64,000 nucleotides of DNA from Spirosoma oryzicola (GTDB lineage Bacteria > Bacteroidota > Bacteroidia > Cytophagales > Spirosomataceae), in the NCBI RefSeq assembly GCF_021233055.1, contig NZ_CP089538.1, positions 787,501-851,500 on the forward strand, in the 5' to 3' direction. Numbering within the stretch: position 1 is the stretch's first letter; each line of letters begins with the position of its first letter. Of the stretch, positions 15,518 through 25,903 are shown piece after piece. The position numbers were made by a program, and so were the translations under genes. Below the pieces are notes generated by a model that made no database searches, was not told the origin of the DNA, and worked only from the letters and a program-made list of their open reading frames with translations.

Positions 15518-16639
15518 ATGTTGAGGTTAGTACGCATTCTCTTTTGCTGTCTGATCGTCGGACAAATACGCGCACAAAGCGTAGCTCCACCAAAAAGCAA
15601 GCCGTCAACTCAGCAGGTACGTGACGAAATGCAGGAAGCGGTTCAGGCTTTCCTACAAACGTTGTCCCCAGCCCAACGGCAGCAAGCAATCTTCGCCTTC
15701 GATGATCCCGAGCGGTTCAACTGGCACTTTGTTCCGAGAGAACGCAAAGGATTACCCCTAAAGCAAATGACTCCTGAGCAGCGTCGGGCTGCTATGGCGA
15801 TGCTCAAGACGGGGCTTAGCCAGCAGGGATACGATAAAGCATCGTCTATAATGGATACGGAAAACGTGTTACGAGTCATCGATAACCGTCCGCCCAACGA
15901 TACGTACCGTGATCCAGAAAATTACGCGTTTACCGTGTTCGGCGATCCGACGACCAAAAATCCGTGGAGCTGGCGGGTCGAAGGGCATCACCTATCGCTT
16001 CAGTTTTTGTCTCTGACAGGACGCGTACTTGCCCAGACACCTACGTTCTTTGGTAGTAATCCGGGCGTTCTGGAATACGACACCCACATGGCCGATAAGC
16101 GGATGTCTGACCCGCGCGTTCAGAATCTCCCCCAGAAAGGGCGGCAAATTTTGAAACAGGAAACCGAACGAGCGTTTTCACTGCTAAAAACGCTTGATTC
16201 TGAACAGCGTAAGAAAGCAGTACTGGCTACTGTCGCTTACCCCGACATTATTACGAGCAATCGGCGGAAGGCATCGATAGAAAAGATGGATGGTCTGACA
16301 TTGTCAGACATGAACGCCGACCAGCGTAAGTTATTTCTGGAACTGCTACAGATCTACTTAAACAACTACCGAATCACGCTGGCCAACCAGCAGATGGCCA
16401 AGCTACAGAAATCAGGTCTGGACAGTTTACGCTTTGCCTGGGCTGGCGATTTGACGCCCGAATTAGGGGAGGGTAAGGGCTGGTATTACCGCATTCATGG
16501 CCCGACGATCTTGATTGAGTATGACAATACGCAGACCAACGCCAATCATATTCACACGGTTGTGCGTGACTTAACCAACGATTTTGGTGAAGATCTGCTG
16601 AAAGAGCATTATCAGAACAGCACGCACGGCAAGCCCTGA
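15518..16639 (+). CDS. Exported DUF3500 protein
   Basis: 373 residues with an N-terminal signal peptide (RILFCCLIVGQIRAQ, cleavage after AQ likely). The body fits the DUF3500 family of unknown function: repeated LSPAQRQQAIFAFDD and LTLSDMNADQRKLFLELL stretches, the segment PWSWRVEGHHLSLQF, and a C-terminal FAWAGDLTPELGEGKGWYYR with ILIEYDNTQTNANHIH. The Trp-rich and His-rich motifs look like a ligand site, but no activity is established as far as I know. It stops 42 bp before the isomerase-like gene on the same strand, so the pair may be co-transcribed. Confidence 0.85.
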   Translation: MLRLVRILFCCLIVGQIRAQSVAPPKSKPSTQQVRDEMQEAVQAFLQTLSPAQRQQAIFAFDDPERFNWHFVPRERKGLPLKQMTPEQRRAAMAMLKTGLSQQGYDKASSIMDTENVLRVIDNRPPNDTYRDPENYAFTVFGDPTTKNPWSWRVEGHHLSLQFLSLTGRVLAQTPTFFGSNPGVLEYDTHMADKRMSDPRVQNLPQKGRQILKQETERAFSLLKTLDSEQRKKAVLATVAYPDIITSNRRKASIEKMDGLTLSDMNADQRKLFLELLQIYLNNYRITLANQQMAKLQKSGLDSLRFAWAGDLTPELGEGKGWYYRIHGPTILIEYDNTQTNANHIHTVVRDLTNDFGEDLLKEHYQNSTHGKP

Positions 16640-16681
16640 ACGTTAGAAAGTTAATAAATCGCACCGATTGTATCTACCTAT

Positions 16682-17623
16682 ATGAATGAGTTAACGCGCC
16701 GACACTTTTTGCAGACAACCTTAGGGATGTTTGCCGCTATGGGTACAGCAACAGCCTCACGTTCGTACAGACCCAAGCCGTTATTAGCTTTTTCAACACT
16801 GGGTTGCCCGAAGTGGTCGCTGGAAACGAGTTTGGATGCAGCCGCAAAAAATGGCTACGACGGTATCGAAATTCGGGGTATCGCGGGCGTGCTGGACTTA
16901 ACCAAAAGCCCTGCTTTTGACAGTGCGGAGCATGTTGCCAGTAGCCGCCGACTTGCCGCCGACAAAGGCGTGAAAATCATCAATCTGGGTGCGTCAACGC
17001 AACTGCATCATGCTGACGCGGCAACCCGCCAACGCCATCTGGATGAAGCAAAACGATTTATCACGCTGGCCGATCAGTTGGCCTGTCCCTACGTCCGGGT
17101 GTTTCCCAACGATATACCCAAGAACGAAGAGCGCCGACCCACCATTGATCGAATTACGCAAGGGCTGACCGAACTGGCTGATTATGCAAAAGGTAGTCAG
17201 GTAAGTATACTGCTCGAAACCCATGGTGACGGCGTTCAGCCCAACGAATTAGTGGGCATGATGCAAGCGGTCAAATCACCCAAAGTGGGCCTGATCTGGG
17301 ATGTTTTCAACATGTGGTCCGTCACTAAAGAGCCGCCTGCCCAGGCGTACGCAACCTTAAAGCCTTATATCCGGCACGTCCACATCAAAGACGCAAAACT
17401 GGTGAATGGGGCGTACCATTATGTACCGTTAGGTCAGGGAGAGTCCCCAATTTTTGACGCTATCACGGCCTTGGCAGATGGAGGCTACAAAGGGTATTAC
17501 AGCCTGGAATGGGAAAAAATGTGGCATCCTGATCTGGAAGAGCCCGAAGTTGTTTTTCCGCAGTACCCCAAAATTTTTAATCAGTTTTATGCTTCGGGTA
17601 ACAAGCCTGGACAAAGCAAATAG
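16682..17623 (+). CDS. Sugar phosphate isomerase/epimerase-like TIM-barrel protein with Tat signal
   Basis: 313 residues. The N-terminus RRHFLQTTLGMFAAMGTATA is a twin-arginine-type signal, so the protein is likely exported folded; a tatA gene is present at 48443. The rest is a xylose isomerase-like (AP endonuclease 2) TIM barrel: GYDGIEIRGIAGVLDL, LETHGDGVQPNEL, GLIWDVFNMW, RHVHIKDAKL and YYSLEWEKMWHPD carry the usual metal-binding Glu, His and Asp residues. Substrate unknown, probably a sugar or inositol derivative. Confidence 0.87.
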   Translation: MNELTRRHFLQTTLGMFAAMGTATASRSYRPKPLLAFSTLGCPKWSLETSLDAAAKNGYDGIEIRGIAGVLDLTKSPAFDSAEHVASSRRLAADKGVKIINLGASTQLHHADAATRQRHLDEAKRFITLADQLACPYVRVFPNDIPKNEERRPTIDRITQGLTELADYAKGSQVSILLETHGDGVQPNELVGMMQAVKSPKVGLIWDVFNMWSVTKEPPAQAYATLKPYIRHVHIKDAKLVNGAYHYVPLGQGESPIFDAITALADGGYKGYYSLEWEKMWHPDLEEPEVVFPQYPKIFNQFYASGNKPGQSK

Positions 17624-17755
17624 GGCCGTTGATAATCCTTTTCAAACGTTGGCCTTTTTGACTATTCTGAGAAATAAGTGTGCCATTTAACAACTTTTAA
17701 GTCCTACTGCTGCTTGTTTCTTCGTAATTTGTGAATATTTTTTTGTTACCAATTC

Positions 17756-19360
17756 ATGAAGAAACTCCTTATCAGCGCGTCTGTCTGTCTGTTTTCCATA
17801 GCAGCAACGGCGCAGGAAACGCAGTGGTATCTGCGGGATAAAACCGATAACACAGCTGGCATCAGCGTTGAACGTACCTACCGCGAGTTGCTCAAAGACC
17901 GGAAACCCACGCCTGTAATTGTCGCAGTGATCGACGGTGGTATCGACACAACGCATGAAGATCTGAAGCGAGTATTGTGGATCAATCCAAAAGAGGTTGC
18001 AGGTAACGGCAAGGATGATGATAATAATGGCTACGTAGACGATGTGCATGGCTGGAACTTCATCGGTGGTAAAGATGGGCGTAACGTTAGTTATGAAACG
18101 GCGGAAGTAACCCGGCTTTACGCGCAGCTCAAGCCAAAGTACGAAGGAAAAACCCGCTCTTCGCTGAAACCCGATCAGCAGAAAGAGTACGATCTGTACG
18201 TAAAAACAAAAGCGGAAGTCGAGAAAAATCAGGCGCAGTACAAAGCGCAATACCAGGGTATCAGCCAGTTTTACGAGCAGTACACCACCGCCGTTGACGT
18301 GTTGAAAAAAGCGCTGAATGTTACAAAGCTTGACACGACTACGTTGCAAAAAGCCGCTGATACACTGACGGACGCTAACCTTAAACGGCCTGTGGCGGGT
18401 ATCCTGCGTCTGTTGAAGCAGCAGGGAGCCTCCGACGCTGACGCCGTCACCAGCGAACTGGAAAAGGCCAACGAGCAACTAAAGTCGCGGGCGGAGTATA
18501 ACTACAACCCAGATTTCGACAGCCGGGCTATCGTAGGTGATAATCCAAACGATATGAACCAGCGTGATTACGGCAATGCCGACATCGCTGGACCCCGGGC
18601 CGATCATGGCACGCACGTTGCCGGAATCATCGGCGCTGACCGGACTAACAATCTGGGTATTATGGGCATTTCTGATGCGGTTCAGATCATGGGTGTTCGG
18701 GCCGTTCCCGATGGCGATGAGCGCGACAAAGACATTGCCAATGCAATCCGCTATGCCGTCGATAACGGCGCGCAAATCATCAATATGAGCTTTGGCAAAG
18801 ACTACTCGCCCCAGCGTAAAACAGTTGAAGATGCCGAGCGTTACGCACTATCGAAAGGGGTTCTGATGGTTCATGCGGCTGGCAACGACGGAAAGGACAT
18901 CGACACGGCGGCCAACTATCCGGCTCCTCGCTTTATGGATGGCAAAGAAATTCCGAACGTGATTACGGTTGGCGCTAGTGCCGAAACGAATAACAGCGAG
19001 CTGGTTGCCAGCTTTTCGAACTACGGGAAGCAAACGGTAGACGTTTTCGCGCCGGGTAAAGATATTTACTCGACCGTACCGGGCAGCAAATACGAAAATA
19101 ACAGTGGCACCAGCATGGCGTCTCCAGTGGTAGCAGGCGTTGCGGCTGTTCTTAAGTCGTACTTCCCCAAGCTTACCTATGCCGACATCAAGCGAATTAT
19201 CATGCAATCGGCGACACCTTACAAGACTAAAGTGCGTCGGCCCGAATCAACCGACACGGTCGAATTTTCGAGCTTGTCGAAAACGGGTGGTGTCGTAAAT
19301 CTGTACGATGCGGTTAAACTGGCGCTTGCTCAGGAAGGGAGCGCGAGCAAAGGAAAATAA
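17756..19360 (+). CDS. Secreted S8-family (subtilisin-like) serine peptidase
   Basis: 534 residues with signal peptide MKKLLISASVCLFSIAATAQ. The catalytic triad is complete: Asp60 in VIVAVIDGGIDTTHEDL, His in DHGTHVAGIIGA, and Ser in NSGTSMASPVVAGVAA. Between Asp and His there is a long, charged helical insertion (about residues 100-255) that most subtilisins lack but several bacteroidotal ones have. There is no clear type IX sorting domain at the C-terminus, which ends soon after the catalytic domain, so it is probably periplasmic or released by another route. A terminator follows. Confidence 0.94.
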   Translation: MKKLLISASVCLFSIAATAQETQWYLRDKTDNTAGISVERTYRELLKDRKPTPVIVAVIDGGIDTTHEDLKRVLWINPKEVAGNGKDDDNNGYVDDVHGWNFIGGKDGRNVSYETAEVTRLYAQLKPKYEGKTRSSLKPDQQKEYDLYVKTKAEVEKNQAQYKAQYQGISQFYEQYTTAVDVLKKALNVTKLDTTTLQKAADTLTDANLKRPVAGILRLLKQQGASDADAVTSELEKANEQLKSRAEYNYNPDFDSRAIVGDNPNDMNQRDYGNADIAGPRADHGTHVAGIIGADRTNNLGIMGISDAVQIMGVRAVPDGDERDKDIANAIRYAVDNGAQIINMSFGKDYSPQRKTVEDAERYALSKGVLMVHAAGNDGKDIDTAANYPAPRFMDGKEIPNVITVGASAETNNSELVASFSNYGKQTVDVFAPGKDIYSTVPGSKYENNSGTSMASPVVAGVAAVLKSYFPKLTYADIKRIIMQSATPYKTKVRRPESTDTVEFSSLSKTGGVVNLYDAVKLALAQEGSASKGK

Positions 19361-19384
19361 GCGAACGAACGGATTTATTGATGA

Positions 19385-19421
19385 GGCCAGCTATCGCTAA
19401 AGGGCGGTGGCTGGTCTTTTT
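19385..19421 (+). terminator. Rho-independent terminator of the S8 peptidase gene
   Basis: GGCCAGC (19385-19391) pairs with GCTGGTC (19410-19416), allowing one G-T pair, and TTTTTG follows. It lies 25 bp after the stop codon. Confidence 0.65.
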
Positions 19422-19565
19422 GTTTTGACGTTTGAACAAGGCCCGAAAAATGAGTAGAACGTAACGGGCTGATTCGATAAAACCTATTGGTCTTATGGAA
19501 ACTCCCCTTGGCTGTTTTACGTTGTTCCTTAGAATAAGCCAACCGCAACGCGGCCCGATTCCAAC

Positions 19566-22436
19566 GTGACTGAAGAAAAAACAACAAATCGGCGTTCTGA
19601 ACTTACCGATATTGATCTGACGGGTTTTGACCAGATTGAAGTGCTGGGCGCCCGCGAACATAATCTAAAAAATATCGACGTTACAATTCCCCGCAACAAG
19701 CTGGTTGTTGTAACCGGAATCAGCGGTAGCGGCAAGTCGTCGCTGGCGTTCGATACCATTTACGCCGAAGGCCAACGGCGCTACATGGAAAGCTTCTCTG
19801 CGTACGCCCGTTCGTTTATCGGTGATATGGAGCGACCCGACGTAGACAAAATCAACGGGCTGAGTCCGGTAATTTCCATCGAGCAAAAGACCACGTCTAA
19901 AAACCCCCGCTCAACGGTTGGAACCACGACGGAGATTTATGACTTCCTGCGGCTATTCTACGCCCGCGCTGGCGAAGCGTTCTCCTACGTGACAGGGCGC
20001 AAGATGGAGCGCCAATCGCAGGACCAGATTATCGACACGATTTTAGGTCAATACGCCGGTCAGAAATTAACCTTACTGGCTCCCGTTATCAAAGGCCGGA
20101 AAGGACACTACCGCGAACTGTTTGTGCAGATCGCCAAGACGGGCTACACCAAAGTTCGCGTTGACGGCGTCGTGCAGGACATTGTTCCGAAGATGCAACT
20201 GGACCGCTACAAAATTCACGACATCGAAATTGTCATTGACCGCATCATTCCAAAACCCGACGATCGGTTTCGGCTGAGTCAGTCCGTGCAGACGGCCTTG
20301 AAGCAAGGGAAAGGAGCGATGCAGATGCTCGACGGAGAAGGACAGCTGGTCTATTTCTCCCAGAACCTGATGGACCCCGAATCGGGTATCAGCTACGACG
20401 AGCCTTCACCGAACTCGTTCTCGTTTAACTCACCGTATGGTGCCTGTCCCGTTTGTAATGGTCTCGGCGTTATCGAAGAAATTACGGAAGAGTCGGTTAT
20501 TCCGGATAAATCATTGAGTATCAGTCGGGGTGCTATTGCGCCGTTGGGCGAGTATCGGGAGTTGTGGATTTTCAAGGAAATCGAAGCGATTCTAAAGAAA
20601 TACAAACTCAATCTGACAACGCCCGTTTCCAAGTTCCCACCGGAGTTGCTTCACGCGCTGATGAATGGCACCGATGATGAGTCGGCTGCTCCGTCGAAAA
20701 AGCCGTCTGGTGAAGATGCGTATAATTTCAAGTTCGAAGGCATTGTAAACTTCCTTAAGCGGCAACAGGAAAACAGTACCGATAAGATTCAGGAGTGGCT
20801 CAAAGACTTCATGGTTGTCAAGTCCTGCCCTGAATGCCACGGTGCCCGGTTGAAAAAAGAATCGCTGAATTTTAAAATCGACCAGAAAAACATTTCCGAG
20901 CTGGCCCGTATGGACATTTCGGAACTGACCACCTGGTTCGATGGGCTAGAAGACCGCCTGAGTGATCGGCAGAATGTCATTGCGAAAGAGATCCTCAAAG
21001 AAATTCGCAAGCGTATTGGTTTCCTGCTCGATATCGGTCTAGACTACCTCACCCTCGACCGGGCGTTGCGGACGCTGTCGGGTGGCGAAGCGCAGCGTAT
21101 TCGCTTGGCTACACAAATCGGAACGCAGCTGGTGGGCGTCCTGTACATCATGGATGAACCGAGCATCGGACTGCACCAGCGCGATAACGTGAAGCTGATC
21201 GATTCGCTCAAGAACCTGCGCGATCTGGGCAACACGGTTCTGGTAGTTGAGCACGATAAGGACATGATGCTTGAGTCCGATTTTATCTTGGATATCGGCC
21301 CTGGTGCCGGTCGGCATGGTGGTCAGGTGGTCGGTATCGGAACCCCCGAAGAGTTTTTGAAAAATGGTAGTACAACGGCAGATTACCTCAGCGGTCGTCG
21401 GGCCATCGAGGTTCCTGTCGAACGGCGCAAAGGAAATGGTAAGTTCTTGATCATCAAGAATGCAACCGGCCATAACCTGAAGAACGTAACGCTGAAATTG
21501 CCACTCGGCAAGATGGTTACGATCACGGGCGTATCGGGCAGCGGTAAGTCATCGCTGATTCACGAAACCCTATTCCCCGTGTTGAATCGCCATTTTTACA
21601 AGTCGAAGCGGGAGCCGCTGCCGTTCAAGACGGTTGACGGTCTGGAACACCTGGACAAAGTAATCGAAGTCGATCAGTCGCCAATCGGTCGGACACCCCG
21701 CTCGAATCCGGCCACGTACACGGGTATGTTTTCGGAGATTCGGACGCTATTCGCTGAACTACCTGAAGCCAAGATTCGTGGGTATAAACCCGGTCGGTTC
21801 TCGTTCAATGTCAAGGGTGGTCGCTGTGAAGACTGCGAAGGCGCGGGCATGAAGAAGATCGAAATGGAGTTTCTGCCCGATGTACACGTCATGTGCGAAA
21901 CCTGCAAAGGCAAACGCTTTAACCGCGAGACGCTGGAAGTGCGCTTCAAGGGAAAATCCATTGCCGATGTGCTGGACATGACTGTTGAGCAGGCGCTCGA
22001 TTTCTTTGCCAGTCAGCCGAAAATTCTGCGCAAAGTGCAAACCCTGAACGATGTAGGGTTGGGCTACATTACGCTCGGTCAACATGCGACAACGCTCTCG
22101 GGTGGCGAAGCGCAACGCGTAAAACTGGCCGAAGAACTGTCTAAGAAAGATACCGGCAAGACGCTTTACATTCTTGACGAACCGACAACGGGTCTGCATT
22201 TTCAGGACATTGCGCACCTGCTTGACGTGTTAAACAAACTGGCCGACAAGGGTAATACGGTCTTGATTATCGAGCACAATCTGGACGTGATCAAAGTCTC
22301 GGACCACCTGATTGATCTTGGGCCTGAAGGCGGTAACAAAGGCGGTAACATCATCGCCGAAGGTACGCCGGAAAAGGTCGCTGATGTGCAGGGAAGCTAT
22401 ACTGGTAAGTTTTTGAAGCTGGAATTGGCGGGATAA
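19566..22436 (+). CDS. uvrA: Excinuclease ABC subunit A
   Basis: Damage-recognition ATPase of nucleotide excision repair. 956 residues, normal length, with two ABC cassettes: Walker A at 51-59 (GISGSGKSS) and again at GVSGSGKSS, and two signature motifs LSGGEAQR, each followed by a Walker B ([15 protein letters not shown] and [15 protein letters not shown]). Zinc-binding pairs are [28 protein letters not shown] and [10 protein letters not shown]. The start is a GTG ([10 protein letters not shown]). The small membrane protein follows at 57 bp. Confidence 0.98.
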   Translation: MTEEKTTNRRSELTDIDLTGFDQIEVLGAREHNLKNIDVTIPRNKLVVVTGISGSGKSSLAFDTIYAEGQRRYMESFSAYARSFIGDMERPDVDKINGLSPVISIEQKTTSKNPRSTVGTTTEIYDFLRLFYARAGEAFSYVTGRKMERQSQDQIIDTILGQYAGQKLTLLAPVIKGRKGHYRELFVQIAKTGYTKVRVDGVVQDIVPKMQLDRYKIHDIEIVIDRIIPKPDDRFRLSQSVQTALKQGKGAMQMLDGEGQLVYFSQNLMDPESGISYDEPSPNSFSFNSPYGACPVCNGLGVIEEITEESVIPDKSLSISRGAIAPLGEYRELWIFKEIEAILKKYKLNLTTPVSKFPPELLHALMNGTDDESAAPSKKPSGEDAYNFKFEGIVNFLKRQQENSTDKIQEWLKDFMVVKSCPECHGARLKKESLNFKIDQKNISELARMDISELTTWFDGLEDRLSDRQNVIAKEILKEIRKRIGFLLDIGLDYLTLDRALRTLSGGEAQRIRLATQIGTQLVGVLYIMDEPSIGLHQRDNVKLIDSLKNLRDLGNTVLVVEHDKDMMLESDFILDIGPGAGRHGGQVVGIGTPEEFLKNGSTTADYLSGRRAIEVPVERRKGNGKFLIIKNATGHNLKNVTLKLPLGKMVTITGVSGSGKSSLIHETLFPVLNRHFYKSKREPLPFKTVDGLEHLDKVIEVDQSPIGRTPRSNPATYTGMFSEIRTLFAELPEAKIRGYKPGRFSFNVKGGRCEDCEGAGMKKIEMEFLPDVHVMCETCKGKRFNRETLEVRFKGKSIADVLDMTVEQALDFFASQPKILRKVQTLNDVGLGYITLGQHATTLSGGEAQRVKLAEELSKKDTGKTLYILDEPTTGLHFQDIAHLLDVLNKLADKGNTVLIIEHNLDVIKVSDHLIDLGPEGGNKGGNIIAEGTPEKVADVQGSYTGKFLKLELAG

Positions 22437-22492
22437 AAGACGCAAAAGCTAGTATCTTCGCTGATTGTAAAAACAGCCTGAGAAAATAGAAA

Positions 22493-22903
22493 ATGCGTAA
22501 TCCCTTTTTTTACATTTTATTGCTTGTGCTGGTCGTTGTAGACGGCTGGCTGTTGTCGCACCCCAATCTGATCGGTCAGGCTGGGGTGTTCTTTTTCGAG
22601 TATGACTACATCGCAACGTTTCCCAAAGCCCTCGGAACGGTAGCGATTGTCGTTGGCGTGACCCTGCTGGTGTCCTGGGGCGTCAGACGATTGAGTCAGG
22701 CCGTCGCTTTGGGTATTCTGGTCGCGCTCTTAGCCGCATCAGCTTATTATTTGTTTCAAAGTTTTACCCAGTACAATACGGGTGTTTACAAACTTACCGG
22801 AGCTGGTTTTCGGGCAGGCGCTATCCTGTTGCCAGGGCTTCTTGTGCTGGTTTTTGGTAAGGGCGTATGGGATGCCGTGACGAACAAGCGATCTCAAGTA
22901 TAA
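22493..22903 (+). CDS. Small integral membrane protein
   Basis: 136 residues with four hydrophobic helices: FFYILLLVLVVVDGWLL, ALGTVAIVVGVTLLVSWGV, AVALGILVALLAASAYYLF and AGAILLPGLLVLVFG. The C-terminus is basic. I do not recognise the family. It is downstream of uvrA in the same direction and ahead of a terminator, so it may be cotranscribed with uvrA. Confidence 0.75.
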   Translation: MRNPFFYILLLVLVVVDGWLLSHPNLIGQAGVFFFEYDYIATFPKALGTVAIVVGVTLLVSWGVRRLSQAVALGILVALLAASAYYLFQSFTQYNTGVYKLTGAGFRAGAILLPGLLVLVFGKGVWDAVTNKRSQV

Positions 22904-22914
22904 ATACCAAACGA

Positions 22915-22944
22915 GAAAGGGAATGGTTTAAACCGTTCCCTTTC
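22915..22944. terminator. Rho-independent terminator
   Basis: Palindrome gaaagggaatggttt / aaaccgttccctttc with one mismatched pair, 11 bp after the stop of the small membrane protein, ending in a short T-rich run. Confidence 0.7.
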
Positions 22945-22975
22945 TTATGCTTCTCCTGAATCAACCGACTTTTCT

Positions 22976-24223
22976 ATGAATAAGCTTTACATCCTCTTAT
23001 GCTGGCTACCCACGACGCTTTTTGCCCAAACAACCTATCTGCTTAAACCTGATCGTGTCTTCGACGGCGAAACTAGCCACGAGGGGTGGGTGGTTAGGGT
23101 TACCGGAGAGAAAATCGAAGCCGTAGGTACCGCTGCTTCGGTTTCGGCCAGCGGAGCCGAAGTGATTGATCTGAAAGGAACGACGTTAATGCCGGGACTG
23201 ATCGAAGGACACTCGCATCTACTGCTGCATCCCTACAACGAAACACCCTGGGATGATCAGGTTTTGAAAGAAGCCCGGTCATTGCGGGTGGCGCGTGCGA
23301 CGGTTCACGCCGAAAAAACGCTGCTGGCTGGTTTTACAACCGTACGCGATCTGGGAACCGAAGGTGCTGATTACGACGACGTAGGCATCAAACAGGCTAT
23401 CATCAAAGGAATCATCCCCGGTCCGCGTATGGTTGTCGTGACGCGGGCGCTTATCGCATCGGGTAGCTACGGTCCGAAAGGCTTTAGCGCTGATATTGAG
23501 GTGCCGCAGGGCGCGGAGGAAGCAGACGGGCACGATGCCTTGATTCAGGCCGTTCGGCGGCAGATCGGTAAAGGAGCCGACGCCATAAAAATTTACGCTG
23601 ATTACCGCTGGGGGCTTATGGCCGAAGCCCGTCCGACCTACACGGTTGACGAAATCAAGCTTATTGTCGAAGTGGCAAAGAGCAGCGGTCGTGGTGTCGT
23701 TGCGCACGCCAGCACTGCCGAAGGAATGCGTCGGGCGATTATAGGTGGCTGCGAAACGGTAGAACATGGTGATGCCGGAACCCCCGAAATCTTTGCGTTG
23801 ATGAAACAGCACGGTACGGCGCTTTGTCCAACATTGGCGGCTGGCGATGCGGTTAGTCAGTATCGGGGCTGGAAAAAAGGACAGGAGCCAGAGCCCGCTC
23901 GTATTCGCGAGAAGCGGGTGACGTTCAAACAGGCGCTCGACGCGGGCGTGACCATCTGTGCCGGTGGCGACGTCGGCGTGTTCAGTCACGGTGATAACGC
24001 CCGTGAACTCCTGATGATGGTCGATTACGGCATGAAGCCACTCGATGTGCTCCGGTCAGCTACGTCTGTCAATGCTGATGTGTTTCACCTGACCAATCGC
24101 GGGCGGATCAAAGCAGGGTTACTGGCTGATCTGGTAGCGGTAGACGGCGATCCAATAAAAACAATTGCTAATCTGCGTCAGGTTAAGGTAGTTATAAAAG
24201 GCGGAATTTTCTACAAACGATGA
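22976..24223 (+). CDS. Exported amidohydrolase family protein
   Basis: 415 residues with signal peptide (LYILLCWLPTTLFAQ). Member of the metal-dependent amidohydrolase superfamily of the imidazolonepropionase/prolidase-like type: the HxH is in LIEGHSHLLLHP, the metal-bridging Lys in KGADAIKIYADYR, further His ligands in GVVAHASTAEGMRRA and TVEHGDAG, and the catalytic Asp in ICAGGDVGVF. The C-terminal beta domain ends RQVKVVIKGGIFYK. The likely substrate is a dipeptide or cyclic amide in the periplasm; the exact one cannot be told. Confidence 0.9.
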   Translation: MNKLYILLCWLPTTLFAQTTYLLKPDRVFDGETSHEGWVVRVTGEKIEAVGTAASVSASGAEVIDLKGTTLMPGLIEGHSHLLLHPYNETPWDDQVLKEARSLRVARATVHAEKTLLAGFTTVRDLGTEGADYDDVGIKQAIIKGIIPGPRMVVVTRALIASGSYGPKGFSADIEVPQGAEEADGHDALIQAVRRQIGKGADAIKIYADYRWGLMAEARPTYTVDEIKLIVEVAKSSGRGVVAHASTAEGMRRAIIGGCETVEHGDAGTPEIFALMKQHGTALCPTLAAGDAVSQYRGWKKGQEPEPARIREKRVTFKQALDAGVTICAGGDVGVFSHGDNARELLMMVDYGMKPLDVLRSATSVNADVFHLTNRGRIKAGLLADLVAVDGDPIKTIANLRQVKVVIKGGIFYKR

Positions 24224-24401
24224 GTATAAACTTATTGTAATTTCTCTCTGTTACATTTTAATGCAAATGTATTGCTGCTTTTTTCACATAATTTCATTCG
24301 CCGTTAGGGTTTTTGGGTTAATTTCGCCCGGCATGGACGTGACCCGACACTCAACGAGCTGCTAATCCATTATATCTGAATACTCTACCCTGATTTTTTG
24401 T

Positions 24402-25682
24402 ATGGCCAACACTGCTGAACTTACTGTCGATGGTAAATCGTACCAATTTCCAACCTTTGAAGGAACGGAACACGAAAAAGCCTTCGACATCTCTAACCTC
24501 CGTGACCAAACCGGCTACGTCACCCTAGACCGGGGCTACAAAAACACTGGTGCCACCAAAAGCGCCATTACATTCCTAGACGGTGAGCAGGGTATCTTGC
24601 AATATCGGGGGTACTCGATTGAAGATTTGGCCGCCAAAGCGTCATTCCTTGAAGTGGCTTATCTGCTTATCTACGGTGAGCTGCCAACGAAAGAGGAGTA
24701 TTCCAAATTTGAGAACGCTATTCGGCGTCATACCCTGGTGAACGAAGACATGCGGAATATCTTCAACGGTTTTCCCGTTAGCGCTCACCCGATGGCCGTT
24801 CTGTCTTCGCTCGTGAGTGCGATGAGCGCTTTTTATCCTGATTCGCAGGACGAGAAAGGCGACGTTGACAAGCATATCGTTCGGTTGCTGGCGAAATTGC
24901 CAACGATTGCGACCTGGTCGTACAAGCGGGGAATGGGCCATCCAACCAACTACCCGAAAAACGAACTCGATTATATTCCCAACTTCCTGCACATGATGTT
25001 TGCGCTGCCGGTAGAGGAGTATAAAGTTGATCCGGTTGTAGCCGAAGCACTGAACATTCTGCTGATCCTGCACGCTGATCACGAACAGAACTGCTCAACA
25101 TCAACGGTTCGGCTGGTCGGTTCGTCGCAGGCCAACATCTATTCGTCGATTTCGGCGGGTGTAAGTGCCTTGTGGGGACCTCTGCACGGTGGTGCTAATC
25201 AGGAGGTAATCGAAATGCTCGAAGCGATTAAAGCAGATGGCGGTGATGTAAGCAAGTATGTAGATATGGCGAAGAACGCCAAAACAACGGGCTTCCGTCT
25301 CTTTGGTTTTGGTCACCGCGTCTACAAAAACTTTGACCCACGCGCTAAGATCATTAAGAAAGCGGCTGACGATGTACTAGGTAAGCTTGGCGTAAACGAT
25401 CCTGTTCTGGAGATCGCCAAAGGTCTGGAAGAAGCCGCGCTGAATGACGAGTACTTCATCCAGCGGAAACTTTACCCGAACGTTGATTTCTATTCAGGGA
25501 TCATCTACCGGGCGTTGGGCATTCCGACCAACATGTTTACGGTTATGTTTGCCATCGGTCGGTTGCCGGGCTGGATTGCGCAGTGGAAAGAAATGCGTGA
25601 GCAGAAAGAGCCAATCGGTCGGCCACGGCAGATTTATACAGGAGCAACGCTACGTGAGTTTGTTCCCCTCGAAAATCGGTAA
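24402..25682 (+). CDS. gltA: Citrate synthase
   Basis: Condenses acetyl-CoA and oxaloacetate at the entry of the TCA cycle. 426 residues, the size of type II hexameric enzymes. Visible motifs are FLDGEQGILQYRGYSIEDLA, the active-site His in HADHEQNCSTSTVRL and in PLHGGANQEV, the substrate loop FGFGHRVYKNFDPR, and the catalytic Asp region NVDFYSGIIYRALG. Single gene with its own terminator. Downstream lies a MITE-like palindrome. Confidence 0.98.
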   Translation: MANTAELTVDGKSYQFPTFEGTEHEKAFDISNLRDQTGYVTLDRGYKNTGATKSAITFLDGEQGILQYRGYSIEDLAAKASFLEVAYLLIYGELPTKEEYSKFENAIRRHTLVNEDMRNIFNGFPVSAHPMAVLSSLVSAMSAFYPDSQDEKGDVDKHIVRLLAKLPTIATWSYKRGMGHPTNYPKNELDYIPNFLHMMFALPVEEYKVDPVVAEALNILLILHADHEQNCSTSTVRLVGSSQANIYSSISAGVSALWGPLHGGANQEVIEMLEAIKADGGDVSKYVDMAKNAKTTGFRLFGFGHRVYKNFDPRAKIIKKAADDVLGKLGVNDPVLEIAKGLEEAALNDEYFIQRKLYPNVDFYSGIIYRALGIPTNMFTVMFAIGRLPGWIAQWKEMREQKEPIGRPRQIYTGATLREFVPLENR

Positions 25683-25700
25683 GCAGTTACTATACTGTAA

Positions 25701-25740
25701 TACTAAAAAACCCCAGTCGTCCAACTGGGGTTTTTTAGTA
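25701..25740. terminator. Strong rho-independent terminator after gltA
   Basis: Perfect 17-bp stem (25701-25717 and 25724-25740) with GGGG core and T6 run, 19 bp after the gltA stop codon. Confidence 0.92.
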
Positions 25741-25744
25741 CTCT

Positions 25745-25903
25745 AAGAGACTGTCTAAGAATTTGTCTTGTACCACTTTTGTCATCCCGACGTAGGCGGG
25801 ATCTTCGAAGATAGTATAAAATACCGGTTCGCGGAGATCCCGCCTACGTCGGGATGACAAAAACACTCGTTTCGATCCGTCCAGGACAAAATTTAGACAA
25901 CTC
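25745..25903. repeat. MITE-like composite palindrome with GTCATCCCGA core
   Basis: Inner arms 25777-25804 and 25835-25862 are exact reverse complements over 28 bp and contain the GTCATCCCGACGTAGGCGGG motif. Outer arms (gagactgtctaagaatttg and the complement of caaaatttagacaactc) continue the symmetry with some mismatches, so the whole element of about 160 bp folds back on itself. No reading frame. Related short palindromes are dispersed in many bacterial genomes. Its right end reaches the stop codon of the DUF3667 gene. Confidence 0.85.

Noticed and set aside
17687..18478. Minus-strand frame of 263 codons
   Set aside because: It is the complement of the S8 peptidase gene, whose catalytic motifs and signal peptide are on the plus strand.
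21039..21473. Minus-strand frame of 144 codons
   Set aside because: Shadow of uvrA.
23279..23989. Minus-strand frame of 236 codons
   Set aside because: Shadow of the amidohydrolase gene; GC-rich codon third positions keep the antisense frame open.
25745..25903. Possible CRISPR or IS remnant
   Set aside because: Only two arms in opposite orientation, no spacers, no transposase frame.
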